NCBI GenBank assembly: GCA_025059535.1
Contig: JANXCX010000002.1
Location: forward strand, 1-64,000
DNA: 64,000 bases
Direction: 5' to 3'
DNA from: Bacteroidia bacterium
GTDB taxonomy: Bacteria; Bacteroidota; Bacteroidia; SpSt-205
Position numbers and translations under genes: made by a program. Shown here piece by piece: positions 8,081 to 15,929 of this stretch; within the stretch, counting starts at the first letter, position 1; the number at the start of each line of letters is the position of its first letter. The notes below the pieces were generated by a model. It saw nothing but the letters and a program-made list of their open reading frames with translations, was not told the DNA's origin and did not search any database.

Positions 8081-9100
8081 ATGAAGGGGCTCACCGTAGA
8101 GGCGCTATTGGACAGGCTTACGCGCGCAGAGCTCTTATGGATTGCGCGGGAGGGGCGTGAGCTGGGTGTGGTAAGGCCTACCTATGCGCTGCGGGACTAC
8201 GATGCGCAGGGGCTGCGTCGGCTTCTGCGGCGTCATCTGCCCCACTTAGAGTGGCTACCTTCGGTGCAGAAGCTGCTGGAACGCTATGGTCACCGCAGTA
8301 CGCGCGAGGCTACAGCGCCCGCTAAGTCCACCCTCCCTTCCATTTCTGCCCTCAAGGCTCAGCTTTTCCCCAGCGTCTACGGCATGGAGGCTGAAAAGGA
8401 GCAGCTCATAGAGCACTTCTATCTGCCCTTAGCGGCACCAGCCGAAGCTGCCCGATATGGCATCCCCTCAGCCCCCGCCCTGCTAATAGAAGGAGCCCCT
8501 GGCCAGGGTAAGAGCTTCCTTGTCCGTAAATTCGCCCAATCCACCGGCTTTTACTATAAGATCATTCATACCCCGGCCCTCGCCTCTAAATGGTACGGCG
8601 AAACCGAACGGCGCCTGCGTGCCCTTGTACAGCGTGCCCTGAGTAGAACGCCCGCTATACTCATATTTGAAGAAATAGAAGCCCTCTTTCCCGATAGAGA
8701 GAGAAATTTAGAGTGGCTCAATGGCGCCACGCTGCAATTTGCCCTGCTGCTGGACGAGATCAAGGAGAAAGGTGGTGTGGGTATAATCGGCGTAACGAAT
8801 AGGGCTCACCGGCTGGATACGGCTCTCCTGCGCAGCGAACGCTTTGATTACCGAATCTATGTAAATGCACCTGATAAGGAAGAGCGGTGGATTTTGCTGA
8901 CGCAAATGGCGCAGCAGCTTCCTTTTGAGAAGGGGATTAATTGGGACTACTGGGCTGAGGCTACGGCAGGTTGGAGCCGGGCGGATATAGTGCGCCTACT
9001 TCGGCAAGCAGGCTACCGGGCCTTTTTGCGGCATTATGCGGAAGGCAAGCCACAAACAATTTCCGAAGAAGACTTAGCCGTGGCCTTTAAATCCGTGTAG
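8081..9100 (+). CDS. AAA+ ATPase, Cdc48/FtsH-type single module
   Basis: A single AAA module in a 339-aa protein. Walker A is EGAPGQGKS (around residue 145), Walker B is ILIFEEIEALF with Glu where the usual hhhhDE has Asp, sensor 1 is GVTNRAHRLD, and SERFD matches the arginine-finger region of classical AAA proteins. The first 100 residues (LTRAELLWIAREG, LRRLLRRHLPHLEW) are helical and not recognised. There is no protease or membrane segment, so it is probably a free unfoldase or remodelling ATPase; the substrate is unknown. It stands alone between metE (divergent) and ricT, whose 3' end it overlaps by 14 bp. Confidence 0.8.
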   Translation: MKGLTVEALLDRLTRAELLWIAREGRELGVVRPTYALRDYDAQGLRRLLRRHLPHLEWLPSVQKLLERYGHRSTREATAPAKSTLPSISALKAQLFPSVYGMEAEKEQLIEHFYLPLAAPAEAARYGIPSAPALLIEGAPGQGKSFLVRKFAQSTGFYYKIIHTPALASKWYGETERRLRALVQRALSRTPAILIFEEIEALFPDRERNLEWLNGATLQFALLLDEIKEKGGVGIIGVTNRAHRLDTALLRSERFDYRIYVNAPDKEERWILLTQMAQQLPFEKGINWDYWAEATAGWSRADIVRLLRQAGYRAFLRHYAEGKPQTISEEDLAVAFKSV

Positions 9101-10106
9101 GAAGGTCAGGAAACTTAACGATGTAGGGTTCTATGGAGGGGGGTATTTGGCCTTGGGCGTTGAGCTGGGCCAAGTAAGTAACTTTATCGGCGGGGAGGCA
9201 TACCTGGCGGCCCTCTTCTGGATGAAGAAACCACAGGCGCTCCAAAAGAAGTTCGGTGCGCAGATAGTGCCATTCTCCCTCCCCTGTGCGGAGCTGCTTA
9301 ACCTCGGGCAGGCGCGCCACGATTTCCCGATAGGTATCTAGCTCGTAGGTGAGGCAGCATTTGAGCTTGCCACACAGGCCCACAATTTTGGTGCTACTGA
9401 GGGAGAAACCTTGGTACCGGGCGGCCTCCGTGCTTACCGTAGGGAGAGTAGTAAGCCATGTCGTGCAGCAGAGCTCCCGCCCGCAAGCCCCTATGCCTCC
9501 CAAACGTCCGCTCTCTTCCCGCTCTTTGATTTGACGCATTTCAGGGCGTACCTTGTAGCGGTCGGCAATCCGCCGTACCAGCTCCCGAAAATCCACTCGA
9601 TCTTCAGCGGTAAAGTAGCACCATAGCACCTTACCATCCCCACTGAATTCTACATCCGAGAGCTTCATCTGGTGAGCGGTGTCTAACTCTAGCTCTTTTA
9701 TCAGCTGGCGAATCTCTTGGAGCAACTGAGGTTCTTTGGCGCGCCGCTGGAGGAGTTTTTCAACCTCTTCGGGCGTAGCGCGCCGAAGGATTTTCTGCTG
9801 AGGCGCTAAATTTGCTTTTGTGCTGCGGCGGCGCTCGTCTAAGTAACCGGTCAGGCTTATCTGGCCTATATCGTAGCCTTTGCCGATTTGGGTAACCGCT
9901 TCCCCGCGCCGAATGATCTCTGGGACTACTACCCATTCGCCTACCTTGAGGGGCGGCTCTAAGGAGCTCCAAAAGAGCTCGCGTCGGCTGCCTTTGAAGC
10001 GTACCTCTACCAGCGGTAGGGTTTCACCCGCTGAAGCTACGGGCGCTAGATACTGCTCCCATAGGCGGGCGACGCCGCATCCCTTACACCCGTTTTGGCA
10101 CGCCAT
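9087..10106 (-). CDS. ricT: PSP1-domain iron-sulfur protein RicT/YaaT-like
   Basis: 339 aa. The PSP1 C-terminal domain carries the cysteine signature GACGRELCCTTWL and GLCGKLKCCLTYE, plus an N-terminal cysteine-rich stretch CQNGCKGCG. In Bacillus the RicT partner proteins form an Fe-S complex affecting RNase Y-dependent mRNA processing; in Bacteroidota the homologue is common but its role is not settled. ATG at 10106 is preferred over the TTG at 10115; it overlaps the end of gltX by 23 bp. Third gene of UPF0173-gltX-ricT. Confidence 0.85.
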   Translation of the reverse strand: MACQNGCKGCGVARLWEQYLAPVASAGETLPLVEVRFKGSRRELFWSSLEPPLKVGEWVVVPEIIRRGEAVTQIGKGYDIGQISLTGYLDERRRSTKANLAPQQKILRRATPEEVEKLLQRRAKEPQLLQEIRQLIKELELDTAHQMKLSDVEFSGDGKVLWCYFTAEDRVDFRELVRRIADRYKVRPEMRQIKEREESGRLGGIGACGRELCCTTWLTTLPTVSTEAARYQGFSLSSTKIVGLCGKLKCCLTYELDTYREIVARLPEVKQLRTGEGEWHYLRTELLLERLWFLHPEEGRQVCLPADKVTYLAQLNAQGQIPPSIEPYIVKFPDLPTRI

Positions 10107-11607
10107 GGACCTCAAGGAAGCGTTCTAAGCGCTGACGGCTTTCTGAAAGCCCTAGCACTTCCAAAATTTGATATAGCGAAGGCCCCGCTTCTTCCCCTGT
10201 GAGGATGAGTCGCAGCGTAAGGAGCACCTTGCCTAAGGGCAAGCCTAAACGCTTGGCCCAACCCTTGATAGCCTCCTCTAGGGAAGAAGCCAGCCAAGGC
10301 GTAAGCGTAGACAGAGCGGCTAAAAGCTCAGGGAGAGCCTCCAGGACGGTAGGGTTTAGACGGTCCGCTAAGTTAGAGGGGAGGGGTAGAGCGGGTGGCG
10401 TATAGAAAAAGCGAACCGCCTCTAAAATGTCCGGCAAAACGGCTGCGCGCTCACGCGCCAGTTCCAGAAGCTTTTGAAACCGTTCTGGGGGTAGGGGGGG
10501 CAGACCCTTTTGGGCCCAGAAAGGCTGTACCGCTTGGGCTAAGCGCTCAATAGGAAGGCGTCGCAAATGCTGCTGATTAATCCAGCGTGCCTTTTCGTAA
10601 TCAAAGCGTGCCCCCGCTTTCTGCACCCGTTTTAAAGAGAAAGCCTCTATTAGCTCCTCTAGCGTGAAGATCTCCTTTTCCCCAGGTGGATGCCACCCTA
10701 AGAGGGCAAGGTAGTTCACTACGCCTTCGGGGAGAAAGCCGGCCTCGCGGTAGCCGTTAGCTATCTCACCCGTGAAAGGGTCCTGCCAGCGAAGGGGAAA
10801 AACAGGAAAGCCTAGGGCATCTCCGTCGCGCTTGCTGAGTTTGCCTCCCCCATCTGGGCGCAGCAGAAGAGGTAAATGGGCAAAGCGCGGCATTTCCCAC
10901 CCAAAGCCCTCATACAGCAGTACGTGGATGGGGGTAGAAGGGAGCCATTCCTCTCCACGAATCACATGCGTAACGCCCATCAAGTGATCATCTACCACAT
11001 TGGCCAGGTGGTAGGTGGGCATGCCGTCGCTTTTGAGTAAAACCTTATCGTCTAGCTCCCGACTATGGAAAGTAACCCAGCCGCGAATCTCATCGTAAAA
11101 CCGCACTTCTCGGTTGCGGGGCACGAGGATACGAATCACATAGGGCTCGGAGCGAAGGCGGGCTTGCACTTCAGCCGGGGGAAGTGTAAGGCTATTTTTC
11201 ATGTAGCTGCGCGTGTAGGCGTTGTACTGCGGGGCTACCATACCAGCGGCCTGGAGGCGTTGGCGCATGGCTTCCAATTCTTCTTCCGTATCAAAGGCGT
11301 AGTAGGCCCACCCGCGCGCTACTAGCTCGTGGGCATACTGCGCGTAAATCGCCTTCCGTTCGCTCTGGCGGTAGGGGGCATGCGGTCCGCCTATATGAGG
11401 GCCTTCATCAAAGGTAATCCCGCACCAGGTGAGCGCTTCCACAATATAGGCCTCCGCCCCTGGCACATAGCGCGTCTGGTCGGTATCCTCAATCCGCAGA
11501 ATATAGCGCCCTCCCGTCTTTTTGGCTAGGAGAAAATTATAAAGAGCCGTACGCACCCCCCCAATATGTAGGGGACCAGTAGGGCTAGGAGCAAAGCGCA
11601 CTACCAT
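10084..11607 (-). CDS. gltX: Glutamyl-tRNA synthetase
   Basis: Class I synthetase, 507 aa. FAPSPTGPLHIGGVRTALYN contains the HIGH-type signature and KLSKRDG is the KMSKS-type loop, near residue 250. The Glu-specific helical anticodon-binding region follows. The ATG lies 2 nt after the stop of the UPF0173 hydrolase gene, so the genes form one transcription unit. Whether it also charges tRNA-Gln (the non-discriminating form) cannot be decided here. Confidence 0.96.
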   Translation of the reverse strand: MVVRFAPSPTGPLHIGGVRTALYNFLLAKKTGGRYILRIEDTDQTRYVPGAEAYIVEALTWCGITFDEGPHIGGPHAPYRQSERKAIYAQYAHELVARGWAYYAFDTEEELEAMRQRLQAAGMVAPQYNAYTRSYMKNSLTLPPAEVQARLRSEPYVIRILVPRNREVRFYDEIRGWVTFHSRELDDKVLLKSDGMPTYHLANVVDDHLMGVTHVIRGEEWLPSTPIHVLLYEGFGWEMPRFAHLPLLLRPDGGGKLSKRDGDALGFPVFPLRWQDPFTGEIANGYREAGFLPEGVVNYLALLGWHPPGEKEIFTLEELIEAFSLKRVQKAGARFDYEKARWINQQHLRRLPIERLAQAVQPFWAQKGLPPLPPERFQKLLELARERAAVLPDILEAVRFFYTPPALPLPSNLADRLNPTVLEALPELLAALSTLTPWLASSLEEAIKGWAKRLGLPLGKVLLTLRLILTGEEAGPSLYQILEVLGLSESRQRLERFLEVHGVPKRV

Positions 11608-11609
11608 GC

Positions 11610-12320
11610 CTACGAAGAAGTAGGGAGGCTTGCGAGGTCCAGGATGCCCCCTATGTCTAGTAGATGAAGCGTTATGTCGTTGTCCTTGAAGGCTTTTATG
11701 GCATCGCTCTGATTGATAGCAATCACAGGAAAGGTATTGTAGTGCATTCCAATTACATGCTCCACATCCAGGAGGAGGGCAGCCTCTACGGCATCTTCTA
11801 CGTCCATCGTGAAAGTACCGCCGATGGGTAGGAGGGCCACTTGGAGGTCATAGCGCTCGGCGATAAGCTCCATTTCCAGTGAGAGTGCCGTATCGCCGGC
11901 GTAGTACACATTTCGGTTGCCATCGGAGATTACAAACCCTACCGCTAGGCCCCCATAGCTGCCATCCGGGAAACTGCTGCTATGAATCGCAGGTACGAGC
12001 TTTACACGCAGGTCCGTTTTAGAGGATTTCCAAGTACCCCCCACGTTCATGGGGTAAGTGGCACAGCCACGCTTTTCAAAGTAGGCATGGATTTCCCATA
12101 CACCTATAATAGGTGCGCCGCTTTTTTTAGCTATCTCTTCAGCGTCGGCTATATGGTCGAAGTGCGCATGCGAAATGAGAATATAATCAGGCCGGATATC
12201 GTCTAGGCGAATCTTATCCTTTGCCCGCTCATTTGGGGTAATAAAGGGGTCTAAAAGGAGCCTCTCGCCACCGGCGGTAGTAAGTAGGAAGGCGGAATGC
12301 CCGAGGTATTGCACTTCCAT
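11610..12320 (-). CDS. UPF0173 metal-dependent hydrolase (beta-lactamase fold)
   Basis: 236-aa metallo-beta-lactamase-fold protein with HAHFDHI (the HxHxDH metal motif), a further DTALS segment and GMHYNTFP near the end, the pattern of the UPF0173/YtkL family. Substrate unknown. The ORF-track start is a TTG five codons upstream; the ATG at 12320 lies exactly 4 nt after a TATCTTTG box and begins with the typical MEVQYLGHSAF. It heads the operon with gltX and ricT and is divergent from gdhA. Confidence 0.9.
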   Translation of the reverse strand: MEVQYLGHSAFLLTTAGGERLLLDPFITPNERAKDKIRLDDIRPDYILISHAHFDHIADAEEIAKKSGAPIIGVWEIHAYFEKRGCATYPMNVGGTWKSSKTDLRVKLVPAIHSSSFPDGSYGGLAVGFVISDGNRNVYYAGDTALSLEMELIAERYDLQVALLPIGGTFTMDVEDAVEAALLLDVEHVIGMHYNTFPVIAINQSDAIKAFKDNDITLHLLDIGGILDLASLPTSS

Positions 12321-12324
12321 GCTG

Positions 12325-12332
12325 CAAAGATA
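12325..12332 (-). promoter_or_regulatory. -7 box of the UPF0173-gltX-ricT operon (N4)
   Basis: TATCTTTG on the minus strand, then CAGC, then the ATG. Part of a 46-bp divergent intergenic region shared with gdhA. Confidence 0.65.
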
Positions 12333-12354
12333 CAACGCCTACGCGTGGATTTTC

Positions 12355-12362
12355 TACCTTTG
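12355..12362 (+). promoter_or_regulatory. -7 box of gdhA (N4)
   Basis: TACCTTTG, then CCTC, then the gdhA ATG. Exact consensus with 4-nt spacing, predicting a leader of about 1 nt. Confidence 0.65.
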
Positions 12363-12366
12363 CCTC

Positions 12367-13671
12367 ATGAGCCGTAAAAAGGAAGAAGCTGTGGTCGTAG
12401 AGCCTAAAATGGCAGAGCCTACAAATCATTCGGATCCCTATACTTCCATGCTGAGCCGCTTTTATGCGGCGGCTGAACGGCTAAACCTCTCTCCCGACGA
12501 GATAGAAATCCTAAGTAAGCCCGCCGAAATTCACATTGCGTACCTACCCGTGGCCATGGATGATGGGAGGGTGCGGGTATTTGAGTCCTATCGGATTATC
12601 CACTCCCGAGCCTTAGGGCCGGGGAAAGGCGGTATTCGGTATGCCCCTGAGGTCAATATGCGGGAGGTGATGGCCCTAGCGGCGTGGATGACCTGGAAGT
12701 GCGCCGTGGTCAATATCCCCTACGGTGGAGCTAAAGGCGGCATTACCTGCGAACCCAAGCGCATGTCGCTGGGCGAGCTGGAGCGGCTCACGCGCGCCTA
12801 TACGCGGGCTATGGCCCAGGTTTTTGGCCCCGATAAGGACATCCCTGCCCCAGACATGGGCACCAGTGCACGGGAGATGGCCTGGATTGTAGATGAATAC
12901 TCCCGCCTCAATCAGGGGAATTACATTCCAGCGGTTGTTACGGGGAAGCCCTTAGAGCTGGGCGGCTCGCGCGGGCGAGTGGAAGCTACAGGCCGGGGCG
13001 TTACTATGGTCATCCTGCAGGCGCTCCAACGCATGGGCAAGCGCGTGGAAGGCCTGACCGCCGCCGTACAAGGCTTCGGTAACGTAGGCTCCATCACCGC
13101 CCGCTACCTCTCCCAAAACGGCATACGCGTCGTAGCCATCTCCGATAAAAGCGGCGGCTTTTACAATGAAAATGGGATTCTTATCCACCAGGCTATTCAG
13201 TATCGCGACAGCCATGGCGGCTCCTTAGAGGGCTTCAAAGGCGGGGAGCGCATCACGAATGCCGAGCTCCTTACCCTCCCTGTGGATATTCTGGTGCCAG
13301 CTGCTTTAGAGGATCAAATTACCCCCGCTAACGCCCCTCAAATCAAGGCCTGGCTTATTGCAGAGGGCGCGAATGGCCCCACCACCGCCGAAGCCGACCC
13401 CATCCTGAACGATAAAGGGATTATGGTCATCCCCGATATCTTAGCCAACGCTGGGGGGGTGATTGTCTCCTACTACGAGTGGGTGCAAAATCGGCGGGGA
13501 CACTACTACAGCGAGTCAGAGGTACAAGAGCGCGCGGATAACACTATCAAGCAGGCTTTTGATGATGTCTTCACGCGAGCAGCAGCCCAGAAGATTTCTC
13601 TCCGGGAGGCAGCCTACCTAATCGCCGTGGAGCGGGTGGTGCGAGCCCTACGCATGCATGGCAAATACTAA
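12367..13671 (+). CDS. gdhA: Glutamate dehydrogenase (Glu/Leu/Phe/Val family)
   Basis: 434 aa. Interconverts glutamate and 2-oxoglutarate plus ammonia. Substrate-binding lysines lie in AAWMTWKCAVVNIPYGGAKG, the catalytic region in DIPAPDMGTS, and the Rossmann fingerprint is GFGNVGS. The overall pattern resembles the catabolic or NAD-preferring hexameric type, but coenzyme choice is inferred. The ORF-track start at 12319 is rejected because it lies upstream of a TACCTTTG box; the ATG at 12367 follows that box by 4 nt. Followed by folA after 3 nt. Confidence 0.94.
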   Translation: MSRKKEEAVVVEPKMAEPTNHSDPYTSMLSRFYAAAERLNLSPDEIEILSKPAEIHIAYLPVAMDDGRVRVFESYRIIHSRALGPGKGGIRYAPEVNMREVMALAAWMTWKCAVVNIPYGGAKGGITCEPKRMSLGELERLTRAYTRAMAQVFGPDKDIPAPDMGTSAREMAWIVDEYSRLNQGNYIPAVVTGKPLELGGSRGRVEATGRGVTMVILQALQRMGKRVEGLTAAVQGFGNVGSITARYLSQNGIRVVAISDKSGGFYNENGILIHQAIQYRDSHGGSLEGFKGGERITNAELLTLPVDILVPAALEDQITPANAPQIKAWLIAEGANGPTTAEADPILNDKGIMVIPDILANAGGVIVSYYEWVQNRRGHYYSESEVQERADNTIKQAFDDVFTRAAAQKISLREAAYLIAVERVVRALRMHGKY

Positions 13672-13674
13672 CCG

Positions 13675-14160
13675 GTGTGGGCTATAGTAGCCGCTGTTAG
13701 CTATCCTCAACGCATAATTGGCTGGCGGGGTCGCCTACCTTGGCACCTTCCCCTTGAGCTTCGCCTATTTCGGCAGCTCACATGGGGGGGCATTCTAGTG
13801 GTGGGCCGCAAAACCTGGGAAACCCTCCCCCCTACGCTGCCAGGCCGAGAAGTATGGGTGCTTAGCCAAAGCCCTAAGCCGCCTTCTGCCCAAGCGCGCT
13901 TTTTCTCTTCCCCCTCTAGCCTTCTAGAAGCGCTGGAAGCGGCAAATCGGCCAGTCTTCTTCGCAGGCGGCGCTTCCCTCTACGCCTGGGCCCTACAACT
14001 TCCGAAGGTCTCTCGCCTCTACCTCAGCTGGATATATGCCCAAACTCCAGGCGATACCTTTTTCCCACCCTTCTCGGAAAAGGTCTGGGTCGTTACCCAA
14101 TGGGAATTTTTTGAGGAGAAATGCCTCCAGTTTATAAGAGCCGTTTACGAGCGGATATAA
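13675..14160 (+). CDS. folA: Dihydrofolate reductase
   Basis: 161 aa with GTG start. Reduces dihydrofolate to tetrahydrofolate with NADPH. Visible: IIGWRGRLPWHLPLELRLF (substrate loop), VVGRKTWETLP (cofactor-binding) and PVFFAGGASLYAWAL. The catalytic acid in the LPWHLP-x-x segment appears to be Glu, as in eukaryotic enzymes, where bacterial enzymes usually have Asp. The QTPGDTFFP segment matches the conserved GDTxFP. No thyA is nearby. Its last 40 bp overlap the next gene. Confidence 0.9.
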   Translation: MWAIVAAVSYPQRIIGWRGRLPWHLPLELRLFRQLTWGGILVVGRKTWETLPPTLPGREVWVLSQSPKPPSAQARFFSSPSSLLEALEAANRPVFFAGGASLYAWALQLPKVSRLYLSWIYAQTPGDTFFPPFSEKVWVVTQWEFFEEKCLQFIRAVYERI

Positions 14161-15659
14161 AGGCCTACTTGGTATGGGCGGCTGGGATGCTCGTAACGGG
14201 CTTGGTTACTTTTCCCAATCATTACTGCTTCCGCACCTATGGGGATCTAGCGTATCTAACTCAGCTACTCTACTACCATGGCCAAGGCTATCTGTTTGTG
14301 CCTTCCATCAGTTCAATTTGCATGATTGGGGAGGATGCCCCCTGTGGGAGTCCTCACTTCAGCCCAGTCCTAATTCTACTACTTCCATTCTTCTGGGTGG
14401 GGGGTGTTTGGGGGATATTGGTAGGCCAGTGGTTAGCCATCGGGCTTGGCGCCTGGGGTATCTACCAGTATGCCCAGTACAAGCTAAGGGATAAAGGCGC
14501 AGCTTGCTGGAGTCAGATTCACTTCTGGGGTATGTGGGGGATTTATAGCGCCTTGGGTTTCGATGCGCATGAGGTAGTAATTGGGGCGATGCTCGTGCCA
14601 TGGGTGTTTTACTTCTGGGAGCGGCGCATGTGGTGGGCCTTAGGCCTCAGCTGGCTGGGCCTGATAGGGTCCAAAGAAAACCTCGCGCTTTGGGGCGCTT
14701 GGATGGCGGTAATAGCCGGATTTTGGCTCTATAGAGGAGAGAAAAAAGCGGCCCAAGTGGGTTTAGTCTTAGCGTTTGTGGCGCTTGGATGGCTGGGTCT
14801 AGCGCATTTAGGCTACACGTGGGCTTCCCAGAAAAGCAGCGTAGGCCCAAGCGTCTCCCGCGTAGAAATGCTCTATAGCTACTTAGCGGCCGACAATCCC
14901 CTCAATGCGCTCCGCTATGGGCACTCGGCCGAATTCAACCTCAAAAAGGTAATAGCAAACCTACTTGGCCGCCCGCAGCTTGTCTGGACCTTTCTTTTAG
15001 AAGGCCATGTGCCAGAGGGCATGGGCGCTAAAGCCGAACTGCACTGGAGCGTCCTATGGTCAGGCGGCTGGGCTTTCTTCATCGTTCCTGTAGGCCTTGT
15101 GCTCCTTATTCCGGTTTATTTGTACAAGCTCTTGGCCAGTGACCTCCAGCTATGGGGCACCCTCTATCATTACAGCTTGGAGTATGCCGTGATGCTTCCG
15201 CTGGTGGTGGTGTGGGCGGCGGGGCGTCTGCCTTACCGTCCTGCCTTAGTGCTTGGGCTGGGCGCCTTTGCGGCGCATGTTCTAAATCTCTCCCTTCTGA
15301 GTGGGCGCTACTCGGAATGGTACACGCCTGAGCAGCACCGCTGGTATAGTCCAGCCCACTACCGCTCATCTTTCAACTACCAAAAGGTCCATGAGGGGCT
15401 TAGGCTTATTCCCCCAGAAGCGCCCGTGAGCGCAGCATCCCGATTACTGTCTCACATTCCCCCGCGGGAGAAGTACTACCACTTCCCTGTGGTGCGAGAT
15501 GCTCAGTATCTGGCGCTTTTGCGGGGGGATCCGAATCCTTGGCCTATTCGCCCAGGTGAGCCCTACCAGCAGGTTTTGGATACGTTAGCCCGTTCGCCTT
15601 ATTGGCAGAAAATCTACGATAGGGACTCGCTCCTTATTTTTCGGCGGCGGGAACCTTAG
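14121..15659 (+). CDS. DUF2079-family polytopic membrane protein
   Basis: 512 aa with roughly ten or more hydrophobic segments. HFSPVLILLLPFFW, SALGFDAHEVVIGAMLVP and the charged SKENLALWGAW motif match the DUF2079 (COG3463) family of predicted membrane proteins, which share a GT-C glycosyltransferase-like layout. The ATG follows a GAGGAGAA purine run, one of the few Shine-Dalgarno-like sites in the window, and lies inside the end of folA. Function unknown; sugar transfer to a lipid or surface polymer is a guess from the fold class. Confidence 0.75.
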   Translation: MPPVYKSRLRADIKAYLVWAAGMLVTGLVTFPNHYCFRTYGDLAYLTQLLYYHGQGYLFVPSISSICMIGEDAPCGSPHFSPVLILLLPFFWVGGVWGILVGQWLAIGLGAWGIYQYAQYKLRDKGAACWSQIHFWGMWGIYSALGFDAHEVVIGAMLVPWVFYFWERRMWWALGLSWLGLIGSKENLALWGAWMAVIAGFWLYRGEKKAAQVGLVLAFVALGWLGLAHLGYTWASQKSSVGPSVSRVEMLYSYLAADNPLNALRYGHSAEFNLKKVIANLLGRPQLVWTFLLEGHVPEGMGAKAELHWSVLWSGGWAFFIVPVGLVLLIPVYLYKLLASDLQLWGTLYHYSLEYAVMLPLVVVWAAGRLPYRPALVLGLGAFAAHVLNLSLLSGRYSEWYTPEQHRWYSPAHYRSSFNYQKVHEGLRLIPPEAPVSAASRLLSHIPPREKYYHFPVVRDAQYLALLRGDPNPWPIRPGEPYQQVLDTLARSPYWQKIYDRDSLLIFRRREP

Positions 15660-15668
15660 GGATTTTTG

Positions 15669-15676
15669 TACCTTTG
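15669..15676 (+). promoter_or_regulatory. -7 box of the tRNA-Ser-Pro-Arg cluster
   Basis: TACCTTTG, 8 nt before the 5' end of tRNA-Ser. Transcription must start at or before that mature end, so here the start site lies within 8 nt of the box. This supports the short-leader interpretation at protein genes that have only 4 nt. Confidence 0.65.
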
Positions 15677-15684
15677 CCCTATAC

Positions 15685-15775
15685 GGTGAGGTGCCCGAGT
15701 GGTCGAAGGGGACAGTTTGCTAAACTGTTGTACGGGTGAAAGCCCGTACCGCGGGTTCGAATCCCGCCCTCACCG
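15685..15775 (+). tRNA. tRNA-Ser (GCT)
   Basis: 91 nt. Acceptor GGTGAGG pairs with CCTCACC, discriminator G. Anticodon stem ACAGT/ACTGT encloses TTGCTAA, giving GCT. A long variable arm (GTACGGG/CCCGTAC) is typical of tRNA-Ser, and the T arm has GGTTCGAATCC. CCA is not encoded. First of three tandem tRNAs. Confidence 0.96.
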
Positions 15776-15778
15776 CGG

Positions 15779-15852
15779 CGAGGCGTAGCGCAGCCCGGTA
15801 GCGCACCTGCTTTGGGAGCAGGGGGTCAGCGGTTCAAATCCGCTCGCCTCGA
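15779..15852 (+). tRNA. tRNA-Pro (TGG)
   Basis: 74 nt. Acceptor CGAGGCG/CGCCTCG, discriminator A. Anticodon stem CCTGC/GCAGG with loop TTTGGGA, anticodon TGG. T arm GGTTCAAATCC. Begins 3 nt after tRNA-Ser. Confidence 0.96.
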
Positions 15853-15855
15853 CGG

Positions 15856-15929
15856 GGCCCCGTAGCTCAATCGGAAAGAGCACGGGATTTCTAATCCCGC
15901 GGTTGCAGGTTCGAGTCCTGCCGGGGTCG
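15856..15929 (+). tRNA. tRNA-Arg (TCT)
   Basis: 74 nt. Acceptor GGCCCCG/CGGGGTC with one G-T pair, discriminator G. Anticodon stem CGGGA/TCCCG around TTTCTAA gives TCT. T arm GGTTCGAGTCC. Its 3' half is overlapped on the opposite strand by the end of the GT39-like ORF. Confidence 0.96.
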
